Shown here: positions 12,049 through 20,388 of the stretch, one piece after another
How the letters are laid out: each line of letters opens with the position of its first letter
Position numbering within the stretch: position 1 is the stretch's first letter
Virus record (IMG/VR): IMGVR_UViG_3300033991_000109
Coordinates: 1-32,019 of that record
Source: a virus
Length of the DNA: 32,019 bases
Strand: one strand, 5' to 3'
Made by a program: the position numbers and the translations under genes
Notes under the pieces: generated by a model
Told to the model about the DNA's origin: nothing
Databases searched by the model: none
Seen by the model: only the letters and a program-made list of their open reading frames with translations

Positions 12049-13224
12049 CTATTCATCTTTCTCGAGTACTTTCACAAGAGTTGCAGGACGTCCGCCTTTC
12101 AATCCCGACTTTTCCTGAATCAGAGTAATGCGTCCTTGTCTCTTAAGAAGCTCCAGTATCTGAGTTGATTGACTATACTCAAGACCAAAGTCTGTTAATC
12201 GGTTCTTAACCTGTGTGATGGTACAAAGGTCCATTTCTCTTACAACATTGAAAACCTCAGTGGTTTCAGCACCCTTCTTGATATCCATTCGCCAGCCATG
12301 AATCTTAGAAAACATTTCACCTAATGTAGGGTCCATTGCAATATGTAACTTAGAATCCCCACCATTTTGAGTGGCCATTGCATATCCCGCTGCTACCCTC
12401 TCATATAACATCTCCTCGAAGTGAGGAATATGAAGTCTATCTAGCTTTGCGTAGATACTCTTATCAAATATTACCTTTTCCACACTCTTTGACGTATCAA
12501 CAATCTTCTTAAGGTTCTGTCTCAAATTATGTAACGTTGTAGTACTAGGGAAAGACGTCTTCGCTAACCGTCTGCTTGCTTTAATTTCCTCGGACTCTGC
12601 TCTAGTAGGTACAAAATATATGAATATAAATCTTCTTCCTAAACCACTCGTTAGATTGAACCTTGCTGGCTGACTTCCTGTGAATAAACTCATATCAGTG
12701 ATGTACTGTATCTTACCTAGAGCCAGTCGTTTAATACAATATCCAGAGTCAAGGGCAGTTAACATAGCGCTATCCAAATTAACACTGTGGTCTTGTTTCA
12801 TAGAGTTCGTCAAAACTGCAAATTCATCGATTCCAAGGAGGCCTTCCCTATGGTCATAAGCAGCCCCATACTGTTTAACAGGCTCTCCATTAACTACCTT
12901 AATAGTTCCCGTAAAACCAGCTTCCGTCATTGCACCTTCAAACCCTGTCTGAATATGTTCACACCCACCAACAATACTAGTGGGTCCATCGAGAAACTTT
13001 TGTAGCATCAATGTCTTCATATATCCTGGTGGTGCACAAAAGAAAACATGAACACGCAAGTTACCTAATCTTCCGTGCTCTAAGAAAAACTCCCGCTTTC
13101 TGTTTTCCAAGTTTAATAAATGTGTGCCTATTGAGCAAATAAAAGGAGGAGCAAACCGTGATGCGAATGCTACCTTGCATTGGTCAAGGTAACTTAAAGA
13201 ATTGTTATAAAGGTCATCTTGCAT
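12049..13224 (-). CDS. MCM-like AAA+ replicative helicase, short form
   Basis: This AAA+ ATPase of about 391 residues has the order typical of MCM. The Walker A loop is CAPPGYMKTL, Walker B is GLLGIDEF, and a sensor-1-like TGSQPARF comes before a GRRFIFIYF segment that matches the MCM arginine-finger SRFDLIF. A C-terminal winged helix follows (about residues 325-390). The N-terminal DNA-binding and hexamerising domain of cellular MCM (about 250 residues) is missing. The first Gly of Walker A is Ala and the usual Ser is Thr. Its likely role is unwinding viral DNA. A TTG at 13233 overlapping the upstream stop is an alternative start. Confidence 0.75.
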   Translation of the reverse strand: MQDDLYNNSLSYLDQCKVAFASRFAPPFICSIGTHLLNLENRKREFFLEHGRLGNLRVHVFFCAPPGYMKTLMLQKFLDGPTSIVGGCEHIQTGFEGAMTEAGFTGTIKVVNGEPVKQYGAAYDHREGLLGIDEFAVLTNSMKQDHSVNLDSAMLTALDSGYCIKRLALGKIQYITDMSLFTGSQPARFNLTSGLGRRFIFIYFVPTRAESEEIKASRRLAKTSFPSTTTLHNLRQNLKKIVDTSKSVEKVIFDKSIYAKLDRLHIPHFEEMLYERVAAGYAMATQNGGDSKLHIAMDPTLGEMFSKIHGWRMDIKKGAETTEVFNVVREMDLCTITQVKNRLTDFGLEYSQSTQILELLKRQGRITLIQEKSGLKGGRPATLVKVLEKDE

Positions 13225-13229
13225 CGAAA

Positions 13230-13904
13230 TCAATCTCTGTTCATCAGGTTGTAAATCAGCTGTGCAGTTTCAGGACCGATACCTTCAACACTCTTCAACT
13301 GTTCGATATCCGCAAGACAAACTCCCTTAAGGGTTTTGAACCTATCAAAAAGTCTCTTTGCTTTAGAGCGGGTCAACCCAGGTACAGTTCTTTGCAACAT
13401 CTTCTGCGGGTCATACATCTCGTACTTAGCAGCAAGAGTTCTCTCTTCCCCCCATTTACCTTCACTTATCTTAGTGCACATTCTATGAGCCACTTCAATA
13501 AGGGTCTTATCATCGGGAAACCACATTACATTAATTCTTTCTCTAACGGTCAAACTTGCAATAGTTCCATATACAACATTAGGGTTAATCTGCATGTTCA
13601 ATTGTTGTTTGAACTTCCATTGTAATTCATCCAAAGAGCCACTGATAAAAAGAAACGGAATCTCATGCAGTTGTTTCAATCTTTTAACCTGTTCAAAGAT
13701 TCGTTTACTCTGAATACTTTGAACCAGGTCATTAATGGCTTTCCGCTCTATTCCAACAACCTCGGATGCAGGTTTTGTATTCCTTCTCAATACAATATCT
13801 GCATTCAATGCAGTAACTCTGAAGTCAATACCTTTCCCTTTAACCAAACTAACGAACTTTGGTTTTTCTCTACTGTCAATCAAAAATTCCCAACCGCGTT
13901 CCAT
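13230..13904 (-). CDS. XPF/ERCC4-family structure-specific nuclease
   Basis: The 224-residue protein has an ERCC4 nuclease domain with D10 in IDSRE and GIERKAINDLVQSI (E53, R54, K55, D59). This is the ERKxxxD signature of XPF, Mus81 and archaeal Hef. The C-terminus (about 165-224) has tandem helix-hairpin-helix segments (VPGLTRSKAKRLF and VEGIGPETAQLI). These enzymes cut branched or flap DNA 5' to junctions and act in fork repair. It is the first gene of a two-gene operon with the helicase. Confidence 0.9.
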   Translation of the reverse strand: MERGWEFLIDSREKPKFVSLVKGKGIDFRVTALNADIVLRRNTKPASEVVGIERKAINDLVQSIQSKRIFEQVKRLKQLHEIPFLFISGSLDELQWKFKQQLNMQINPNVVYGTIASLTVRERINVMWFPDDKTLIEVAHRMCTKISEGKWGEERTLAAKYEMYDPQKMLQRTVPGLTRSKAKRLFDRFKTLKGVCLADIEQLKSVEGIGPETAQLIYNLMNRD

Positions 13905-13966
13905 TGTGACACGTCCTGTATTCCAGTAACTCCGGAGAGCATGGTATTTAATATCGCATTTCGGGT

Positions 13967-13974
13967 ATTTAAAG
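13967..13974 (-). promoter_or_regulatory. TATA box for the nuclease-helicase operon
   Basis: On the minus strand TTTAAATA lies about 63 bases before the nuclease ATG, so a start roughly 25 bases downstream would leave a leader of about 40 nt. It lies in the 190-bp divergent region that also serves the rightward genes. Confidence 0.45.
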
Positions 13975-14017
13975 TTTCATGATTGTCGTACGCGCGCCAC
14001 AACGAGAGGCAGAAACC

Positions 14018-14025
14018 TTTATATA
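14018..14025 (+). promoter_or_regulatory. TATA box for the rightward replication operon
   Basis: TTTATATA with a purine-rich AGAAACC just upstream (BRE-like) lies about 77 bases before the GTG at 14095. A start near 14048 leaves a leader carrying AAGGAGGTG. A second TATAAAAG at 14056-14063 is possible, but its transcript would lose most of that signal. Confidence 0.5.
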
Positions 14026-14094
14026 GTAATAAGACAATATCTTGATGTCACCAAGTATAAAAGAAACCCACAATCAGTGTTTAAGGAGGTGTTT

Positions 14095-14322
14095 GTGACG
14101 GAAGAAAACGATGAAAAGGTAACGGTTGAGATAAAACCAGAGGATGAAGGAAAACCGTTAATCTTTTCAACTATCCTCGCCCAAAACGGGCAAGCAACCA
14201 TAAAGAAAGATATCCGGGAACGATTAAATCTTGAGCAAGGGGATACATTATATCTCAAGGTGTTGAAAGTGATTAATCCACAGGGAAAAACAACCTACGA
14301 GTCTGTGGAGACAATGCAGTAG
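14095..14322 (+). CDS. AbrB-like swapped-hairpin DNA-binding protein
   Basis: GTG at 14095 is chosen because GGAGGTG ends four bases upstream. The 75-residue product has the AbrB/MazE swapped-hairpin pattern at about residues 23-62: FSTILAQNGQATIKKDIRER then LNLEQGDTLYLKVLKV. Such dimers bind DNA as transition-state regulators or antitoxins, and no toxin partner is seen. As first gene after the divergent promoters, it may regulate both operons. Confidence 0.75.
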   Translation: MTEENDEKVTVEIKPEDEGKPLIFSTILAQNGQATIKKDIRERLNLEQGDTLYLKVLKVINPQGKTTYESVETMQ

Positions 14323-14343
14323 ACGTCACTGCGAGGGAATACC

Positions 14344-15456
14344 ATGGGAACACTAGAAGACAAAATAAACGCCTTAGGCGTTGAAAAAAGCGTAAAAGAG
14401 CAGTTGAATGCTCTCGCTGCCCGATGCGAGCAGAAATTGGGTATAAAGGCCGTATCGGTGGTGGAAAGATTTGAGAATGAGGTCAAGGCAGTTCGGAAGA
14501 AGCTTCCAGGCCTTGATGAGAAGACTGCTATGAAAAGAGCTTTTGTCAAGATTAAAGGAGAGTACAAACAGGAGCTCAGGTCAGATGCAGACTTCTTCGA
14601 GGGGGTAGTTATCGGAGTTAACGAACCCTTTGATATGGTACGTAGAGCCCGACAGGAAGCCAAAGAGATGTGGGTAACTGACAAGGAGAAGGCCATCAAA
14701 GAGGGGTATTGTGATGTGGATGGCAAACCTCTTGACCGCAAGGAAACCTACGCGAGTGGAGCATCCAACAGAAACTTCGGGAAACCACTCTCGGAGCACA
14801 GCTATATCCAGAATGTGTTCGGATTGTGCAGAAAGCAAGGGGACAAGGACTTCAAGGTATTCAAGATGGCATTGGGGGAGAACCTTGCTGGAAAGCTAAA
14901 GGTGCCTGTGATGGTTCCCACACAATTCCGTGCGAACGAGGCAACCACTCAGAGAGACCCAAACATCTTGAGTTTAAACCCCTACTCAAGGTTGGCGTTC
15001 GAGAAGATGCCCATACCCGAAGACTTCGATGTGCTCGACATCCTGTCTCACAAACAGCTTGAGAACATTACCGTGGAGTTGGACGAAGTTCCAGATTACC
15101 ACGGCAGGGTTCAGAATGACCCACAGCGGGTTGTTATCACTCAAGGTGATGTACAACACATATCTCCAGATGCCAACCCCACAACGGGAAACAAGATGAT
15201 GGTGCTAGACGACGAAACTATGGGTGATGATTCCATGGGTATAACCTGTTGGATTCCTCCACACCTTCACGATGTGATTGACTTCGGTGCGGGGTCCAGG
15301 GTTATCGTCGTTGGAAGCACAGTGCAGGCGGACTTCCAGGATGGAGTGAACTATCTCATTAATGTAACGGGGATATACGCACTGCCAGAATATAAGCTCC
15401 CACCGGATGAGGTACCAAGTGCTGTGGTCAAAAGGGACATGAGACAGGTAAGGTAG
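14344..15456 (+). CDS. RPA-like OB-fold ssDNA-binding protein
   Basis: This is a 370-residue protein. The N-terminal 80 residues are helical. FFEGVVIGVNEPFDMVRRAR and, late in the protein, ITCWIPPHLHDVIDFGAGS followed by RVIVVGSTVQADFQ and YLINVTGIYAL read like OB-fold strands of archaeal RPA/SSB proteins. Its place directly before a Sak4-like recombinase, near PolB and RNR, fits a single-strand binding partner. The assignment rests on pattern and context, not on a strict signature. Confidence 0.55.
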   Translation: MGTLEDKINALGVEKSVKEQLNALAARCEQKLGIKAVSVVERFENEVKAVRKKLPGLDEKTAMKRAFVKIKGEYKQELRSDADFFEGVVIGVNEPFDMVRRARQEAKEMWVTDKEKAIKEGYCDVDGKPLDRKETYASGASNRNFGKPLSEHSYIQNVFGLCRKQGDKDFKVFKMALGENLAGKLKVPVMVPTQFRANEATTQRDPNILSLNPYSRLAFEKMPIPEDFDVLDILSHKQLENITVELDEVPDYHGRVQNDPQRVVITQGDVQHISPDANPTTGNKMMVLDDETMGDDSMGITCWIPPHLHDVIDFGAGSRVIVVGSTVQADFQDGVNYLINVTGIYALPEYKLPPDEVPSAVVKRDMRQVR

Positions 15457-15473
15457 AGATGAGGTGATTTTTT

Positions 15474-16364
15474 TTGACAGGTTGGGCTGTACAGAACGGA
15501 AAAGAAGAAGCGCCCGAGCCTCAAATCTACACGAACTCCCAGGTTGAGCAGTGGTTAAAAGCCGGACAAAAAACCACTGCGTCGAAAATCTGTGTGGTTC
15601 TGTATGGGCATGATGGCGTGTGTAAGACTGGAGCAGCAATGGATTGTTACAAGGAAGAAGACTTAAAAGCCGGTAAGCAGATAATCGTCTTCGATTTGGA
15701 TGGAAGTGCTGGTCCTATAAAGTCTTCGTATCACAAGAACAGCGAGAACATAGTAATATTTGACCCATTTGTACTGACGGAAAAGGGTGAGATTGATTAT
15801 GTCTCGACGTATAATAAGATATTGGCTGTAGTTCGTTATCTCAATGAAAAGGAAAGCGAACTAAAGCTACACGCCATCATTTTTGATGGTCTCGATACCT
15901 TGCTGAAGATATGCGAGTATGTCATGAGGTATGAGGACCTAAAGTTGGACCCTAACACACAGATAAAAGATTCTTGGCAGTGGCAGCGTAGAAACAAAAG
16001 GTACCTCACTGTGGTTCTGTTGCTAAAGAAATTAAAGTGCATGAAGTTCTTTACAACACACCTTAAGGAAGAGAAAAAGTGGGTGTCCGCAGGTACGGGA
16101 AAGAGAGAATTAACTGTTGAGGGATACCATCCGGATTGGGAGAAAAGTACACCAGGAATCATGTTTCAAAAGGTACTATTGGATAGGAAACCAATCGCGG
16201 AAAATGGTGAGGTGGTGTTTGAGGCTGTCATGGAAAAGGCAAAGGGTGCGTTACACCTAGAGGGCAAGACATATACTATTGCCCGTGTAATGCAGGGCGG
16301 AGATACAGAGTGGATGGGACTCAAACAAATGATAAAGGAGCTCGAGTCCGAATCTGCTATGTAG
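15474..16364 (+). CDS. Sak4/RecA-like phage recombination ATPase
   Basis: A TTG start at 15474 follows GAGGTGAT with a T-rich spacer. The 296-residue P-loop protein has Walker A LYGHDGVCKT (G45, G48, K51, T52) and Walker B LHAIIFDGLDTLL (D138). A VFDLDGSAG strand lies between them. This layout matches the AAA_24/Sak4 RecA-core proteins of phages, which pair with an SSB to promote strand annealing or recombination. The OB-fold gene just upstream supports that role. Confidence 0.75.
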   Translation: MTGWAVQNGKEEAPEPQIYTNSQVEQWLKAGQKTTASKICVVLYGHDGVCKTGAAMDCYKEEDLKAGKQIIVFDLDGSAGPIKSSYHKNSENIVIFDPFVLTEKGEIDYVSTYNKILAVVRYLNEKESELKLHAIIFDGLDTLLKICEYVMRYEDLKLDPNTQIKDSWQWQRRNKRYLTVVLLLKKLKCMKFFTTHLKEEKKWVSAGTGKRELTVEGYHPDWEKSTPGIMFQKVLLDRKPIAENGEVVFEAVMEKAKGALHLEGKTYTIARVMQGGDTEWMGLKQMIKELESESAM

Positions 16365-16392
16365 CCCGCCCTTTAGTTTATTTGGTGATTAC

Positions 16393-17130
16393 ATGCAGTA
16401 CTATGCTATTTCGCCGCTAAACGGATTAGATGTTGTTAAGAATTGTTCTCATTATCTTGTAGTAGCCCAGTGGTTGAAAAACCAAGCGTATAGAGTGTTT
16501 TTCAAATCGCGAGTTGCGGCAGGATGTCATCTGATTCTAGATAATGGAGCCTATGAGTTTGGAGAGGCAATGCCTGATGAGGAGTACTGGATGTACATCG
16601 GGCAAATGAACCCATCCATAGTGGTTGCACCTGATAAATTTCAGGATGGTCAGGAGACTGTAATGCGAGTAAACAAATTTCTGAACCAGATGGAAACTCA
16701 ATTTATGGATAATCGATTCGAGGTAATGGGCGTTCCACAAGGCAAAACAATCAGAGAATGGTTTATCTGTTTCGAGTATCTTTGCGAAATGGTTGATGTT
16801 ATTGGAATACCGACTGCACAGTTTGGAGATAGGACAGGGATTGTAAGGCAGTTTCTCAGCTCTAAGATTGATGATAAAAAGACACCGAGGATTCATTTAC
16901 TTGGTCTTTGGAACCCAACCGAGGTAATGCATTATCACGATGTGCCCCGGGTACAAAGTATTGATACAAGTATGCCTTTTAAGTATGCAGAAAAAGGGTT
17001 ATCGCTATTCGCGGAAAAAAAACCCCCTGCGGACTGGAAACTGGATTGGGAGAAGAGCTACAATGAGACGGAGTTGAAGTTAGCTGCAGGCAATCTCAAG
17101 ACTTTTATGGAGATGTGTAAAGGTGTGTGA
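16393..17130 (+). CDS. dpdA: TGT-like transglycosylase, DpdA-type (DNA 7-deazaguanine insertion)
   Basis: The 245-residue protein follows the order of motifs of the tRNA-guanine transglycosylase barrel. LILDNGAY (D50, like the TGT DSGGFQ site) comes first, then VVAPDKFQDG (80-86), MGVPQG (112-117, like GxVQGG), RIHLLGL (166-172, like HLLGxG) and SIDTSMPF (D191, candidate nucleophile). It lacks the TGT zinc site and any PUA domain, and is much shorter than archaeal ArcTGT. Phage DpdA proteins exchange guanine in DNA for preQ0-type bases. Genes for all preQ0 synthesis steps lie in the same strand block, and PolB follows at once (8-base overlap). DNA rather than tRNA as substrate is inferred. 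Confidence 0.75.
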   Translation: MQYYAISPLNGLDVVKNCSHYLVVAQWLKNQAYRVFFKSRVAAGCHLILDNGAYEFGEAMPDEEYWMYIGQMNPSIVVAPDKFQDGQETVMRVNKFLNQMETQFMDNRFEVMGVPQGKTIREWFICFEYLCEMVDVIGIPTAQFGDRTGIVRQFLSSKIDDKKTPRIHLLGLWNPTEVMHYHDVPRVQSIDTSMPFKYAEKGLSLFAEKKPPADWKLDWEKSYNETELKLAAGNLKTFMEMCKGV

Positions 17131-19447
17131 ACAATATATTCTGATGGCATTCGACTATACGGTAAGAGGAGGTAAGCCGGAGATACACCTCTTCGCTAGG
17201 AATATTTCTACTAAGCATCAGATGGTGGTGGGCTACCGACCATATTTCTATGCACCTTGGGAGGATTGTTATCAGATTGCAGAGGAAGGTCCCTTTCCTG
17301 CTGTTGACCACGTAATGGTAGGAAAGATATATACGGAGTTACCGAAGGATGTTCCGGATATGGCTAAACGGTATCATGCATATGAGGATAAGATACCGTT
17401 TCCCTTGAGGTGGTTGATAGATAAAGGGATAAAAGCAGCCTTCCAAGTGGAGAAGGACGGAGTTTGTAAACCTATACCTGATTTTCACTGCCCAATGACA
17501 GTTTTTACGATTGACACAGAATTAGAAGTTGTTAAAAGACCTAATGGAAAATGGTCCACAATCCAAGATGCAATGATGGGAAAACAAATGATTGTGTCTG
17601 TTTGCTATGAGTATGAGGGACAGCGAACTTTGATTACAGCAAAGAACGAACTTGAGGAACAACGGATGCTACAGCAGTTAGTCAAAGATATACGTCAATA
17701 CGACCCTGATGTGTTAACCGGATGGAATGTATCTTTTGACTTAAGCTGTATAATCAATAGATGTTTACACTATGGGATGGACCCACATGATATATCGCCG
17801 ATGCATTATGTGGATATAAGGGAAAGAGAAATACATGTTGCAGGGAGAAATGTATTTGACTTACGAGAGGGTTTCCGGAAGTACTTCCAAGGACGAACAT
17901 TTGACTCTTATGCTCTTGAGGATATAGCTGCTAGAACAGAGTTTTTAGGTTACCCACCAGATGGATTTAACTACCACGAATACATGAACAGAGATAATAC
18001 TGCAATGATAGGTCCTTATAATGAAAGAGATGTGGATAGGACGGTTAAGCTCAATAAGATGTTAGACTTGATAAATCATTTTGATGGAGTGAGAAGAGTA
18101 GCAGGGTGCCGTTTGCAGGATTCTCTAAATACTAGCAAGTATGCAGACATCGCTATGTTAAGACAATACCATGGAAAATACGTACTTGGGACTAAAGGAT
18201 ATAAAGTTGATGTACAAAAGGTAGAAGGAGCGATGGTTCTAACACCAAAGCGCGGAGTACATAAGAATGTTATCATGATTGACTTTGCAGGAATGTATCC
18301 GTCAATCATCATGTCTAATAATATCAGTCCTGAATGCCTTTGCGGTCCGGACTCTGATGCTTTTGAAATTAATGGAGTGTATTTTAAGAAAAGGCCATGG
18401 GGTGTTGTGCCACAAACAGTAGAGGAATTTATGAACCATAGAAAGAGTATTAAAGCAGAAATGAAGAAGTATGATAGGAAACACCCATTATATAAGATTC
18501 TAGACCTCAGGCAATATAGCATTAAGCAGATGATTGCTGCAATATATGGTTTCTTTGGTTTCCCAGGAAGTAGACTATATTACCCTCAGGTTGCAGGAAG
18601 CATAACTGCAATGGGAAGAAAAAATATGATGAAGACTGTTGAGTTCATGAAGAAGCAAGGATTTGAGACAATTTACGGGGATACTGATTCACTACTCATT
18701 ACTGTTCGAGGGGATATGATAGAAGAGGGAAATCGGCTAGAGGGTATGGTAAATGATTTTTGGAAAGAAGAGGCAGCACGTATAGAAATGCATATGCCTC
18801 CAGTCATAGAGTTTGAGATAGGATATTCACAAGTACTTCTCAGTGCAAAGAAAAGATATGCAGGTCGTTGTACTTACTATAAGGGCAGACCAACAGATGA
18901 AATAATTATGAAGGGTTTCGAAGCAAGGCGTTCGGATTCAGCGTTAATAAGCCGTCAAGCACAAACGGATGTTTTAAACATGATTCTCAATGAAAAACCG
19001 GAAGCGGAAATTAGAAAGTATATTAGGAATATTGATGTAAGGTCTTTACCTTTCGAGGAAGTAGGTATTCCGGACCCTTTGAGAAAACCTCCGGAAACAT
19101 ATGTCAACAAAGCATCAATACTACATGTGTTTTACTCTAATATGTATCTGGGAAAGAGTTTTCAAGAGGATAGTCGACCATATGTGTTTTATATCAAAAG
19201 AGTAAAACCAGGGATGCCTGCCAATATTCTATTACCTATGCAAAATGGACAGAAAAAGTATTACAAGGTAGATAGGATTGCCCTAGAGAATGAACAAGAC
19301 TTAAAGGAATGGTGGGATTATATAGATTGGCGAACACAAGCACAAAAGGTGCTGGAAAATAAATTGGAACCAATATTATCAGCTTACGGATTATCAATGT
19401 CAGAGGTCAAGTCAGGACAGAGACAGATAACGTTAGGAGAGTTCTAA
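17123..19447 (+). CDS. polB: family B DNA polymerase
   Basis: This protein of about 774 residues has the full exonuclease and polymerase layout. Exo I is TIDTELE, exo II GWNVSFDL and exo III YNERDVD. Polymerase motif A is DFAGMYPSII, motif B KQMIAAIYGFFG, motif C YGDTDS, and a KKRYAGR motif follows. Motif B has Ala-Ala where most family members have Asn-Ser. All catalytic aspartates are present, so it should be an active proofreading replicase. GTG 17123 overlaps the upstream stop, and ATG 17144 is a shorter alternative. The length is close to cellular archaeal PolB. Confidence 0.95.
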   Translation: MCEQYILMAFDYTVRGGKPEIHLFARNISTKHQMVVGYRPYFYAPWEDCYQIAEEGPFPAVDHVMVGKIYTELPKDVPDMAKRYHAYEDKIPFPLRWLIDKGIKAAFQVEKDGVCKPIPDFHCPMTVFTIDTELEVVKRPNGKWSTIQDAMMGKQMIVSVCYEYEGQRTLITAKNELEEQRMLQQLVKDIRQYDPDVLTGWNVSFDLSCIINRCLHYGMDPHDISPMHYVDIREREIHVAGRNVFDLREGFRKYFQGRTFDSYALEDIAARTEFLGYPPDGFNYHEYMNRDNTAMIGPYNERDVDRTVKLNKMLDLINHFDGVRRVAGCRLQDSLNTSKYADIAMLRQYHGKYVLGTKGYKVDVQKVEGAMVLTPKRGVHKNVIMIDFAGMYPSIIMSNNISPECLCGPDSDAFEINGVYFKKRPWGVVPQTVEEFMNHRKSIKAEMKKYDRKHPLYKILDLRQYSIKQMIAAIYGFFGFPGSRLYYPQVAGSITAMGRKNMMKTVEFMKKQGFETIYGDTDSLLITVRGDMIEEGNRLEGMVNDFWKEEAARIEMHMPPVIEFEIGYSQVLLSAKKRYAGRCTYYKGRPTDEIIMKGFEARRSDSALISRQAQTDVLNMILNEKPEAEIRKYIRNIDVRSLPFEEVGIPDPLRKPPETYVNKASILHVFYSNMYLGKSFQEDSRPYVFYIKRVKPGMPANILLPMQNGQKKYYKVDRIALENEQDLKEWWDYIDWRTQAQKVLENKLEPILSAYGLSMSEVKSGQRQITLGEF

Positions 19448-19448
19448 T

Positions 19449-20216
19449 ATGTATGGCAAATATCAGATGGATAAGAAAAGATTGCTAAAGGCAATTGAGC
19501 AATTTATTTTGCAAAATCCTGTGACTGAGGATGAAGCAGTAATGCTTCTCGAGGAAGTGGGAGATAAGCTGTTGGATGGCTATACAATGGAAGCTATCGT
19601 CGAAAAAATGAACTTCGATATGCTGGAAGATATTATGATGAGGAATAAGAAGTTCACTGATTTCACTAGGGCGAATAATCCTAGAGGGAAGGAGGTATCA
19701 ACACCAGAGAGTTTGTTGATAGACCTCTCGAAAGATGCTGTTTTAACCCCTGTAGGAAAAAAGGCAGTAGATGATGCTCTTGTGGAGATAGGCATGTTAA
19801 GAAATGCATTAGCCCTTCATGATGAGGTCACGGAGTATCAAAATGAATTACCTTGGAAATGGTGGGGGAGGGGAGTGTGGCATCTTAATAAGGAAAAGGC
19901 ACTTGAAGAGCTCATCGATTTGATTCATTTTGTTTTTGTGTCGGTGGATGATATGGGATTTACACCAGTGGACTTCTATAATGCATACGTTAAGAAGAAC
20001 CAACACAACTGGAAAAGGTTTCAAGAAAAAATAGGATGGAATGTTAGTGCTAATGTTCAACAGGATAGTCCTCTCGATAATCGAGAGAAAGTGAAAGTAA
20101 CCTCGGTAGATAAATGTAAAAAATGTGGGAGAAAGATGAAAGTTGTGGGGTCAGGAATGACACATCACTATGAGTGCATCTACTGTGAGGGAGACAATGA
20201 ACGAGAAAAGAACTAA
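19449..20216 (+). CDS. dimeric dUTPase-like NTP pyrophosphatase with zinc ribbon
   Basis: The 255-residue protein contains, at about residues 110-200, the all-alpha dimeric dUTPase/MazG-like core: ALHDEVTEYQNELPWKWWG, then EKALEELIDLIHFVFVS (acidic metal ligands and conserved His-Phe), then NAYVKKNQHNWKRFQ. The N-terminal 100 residues are helical and of unknown role. The C-terminus adds a zinc ribbon (CKKCGRKM and CIYC). dUTPase hydrolyses dUTP to dUMP, keeping uracil out of DNA. It follows PolB by one base, in keeping with that task. Confidence 0.8.
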   Translation: MYGKYQMDKKRLLKAIEQFILQNPVTEDEAVMLLEEVGDKLLDGYTMEAIVEKMNFDMLEDIMMRNKKFTDFTRANNPRGKEVSTPESLLIDLSKDAVLTPVGKKAVDDALVEIGMLRNALALHDEVTEYQNELPWKWWGRGVWHLNKEKALEELIDLIHFVFVSVDDMGFTPVDFYNAYVKKNQHNWKRFQEKIGWNVSANVQQDSPLDNREKVKVTSVDKCKKCGRKMKVVGSGMTHHYECIYCEGDNEREKN

Positions 20217-20388
20217 GGAGGAGCTTGCAGAGTTGTTTAAAAGCAAGTTCCAGGAAGAGTTTGATATTCGCATACTCCCAGGGAAGAAACATTTGTGGAT
20301 TGCAATTAGTGAAAAGGAGGAATCAGATGGAACTAACGGAGTTCGCAAGGAAGATACTGGAACAACGCTATCTCAGAAAGAAGGGTGA
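20197..20388 (+). CDS. 63-residue hypothetical protein overlapping both neighbours
   Basis: ATG at 20197 follows GGGAGAC and lies inside the dUTPase end. The frame runs 62 bases into the RNR gene. The product begins with a basic helix (KRTKEELAELFKSKFQEEF) and a strand HLWIAISEKEE. It covers the 110-bp space between dUTPase and RNR, which would otherwise be non-coding. It may be real or only a leader for RNR translation. Confidence 0.45.
   Translation: MNEKRTKEELAELFKSKFQEEFDIRILPGKKHLWIAISEKEESDGTNGVRKEDTGTTLSQKEG

Noticed and set aside
13158-13982. Plus-strand frames opposite the XPF nuclease
   Set aside because: Antisense to a clear nuclease with catalytic motifs; composition is that of a shadow frame.
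14095-14322. AbrB-like gene as antitoxin of a toxin-antitoxin pair
   Set aside because: The next gene is a 370-residue OB-fold protein and the upstream gene is a divergent nuclease, so no toxin is adjacent.
16393-17130. Archaeal tRNA transglycosylase (ArcTGT) for archaeosine
   Set aside because: Too short, without PUA domain or zinc site, and set among DNA replication genes; a DpdA-type enzyme fits better.
18076-18522. Minus-strand 148-codon frame inside polB
   Set aside because: Opposite polymerase motif A and its flanks; no signal or domain.
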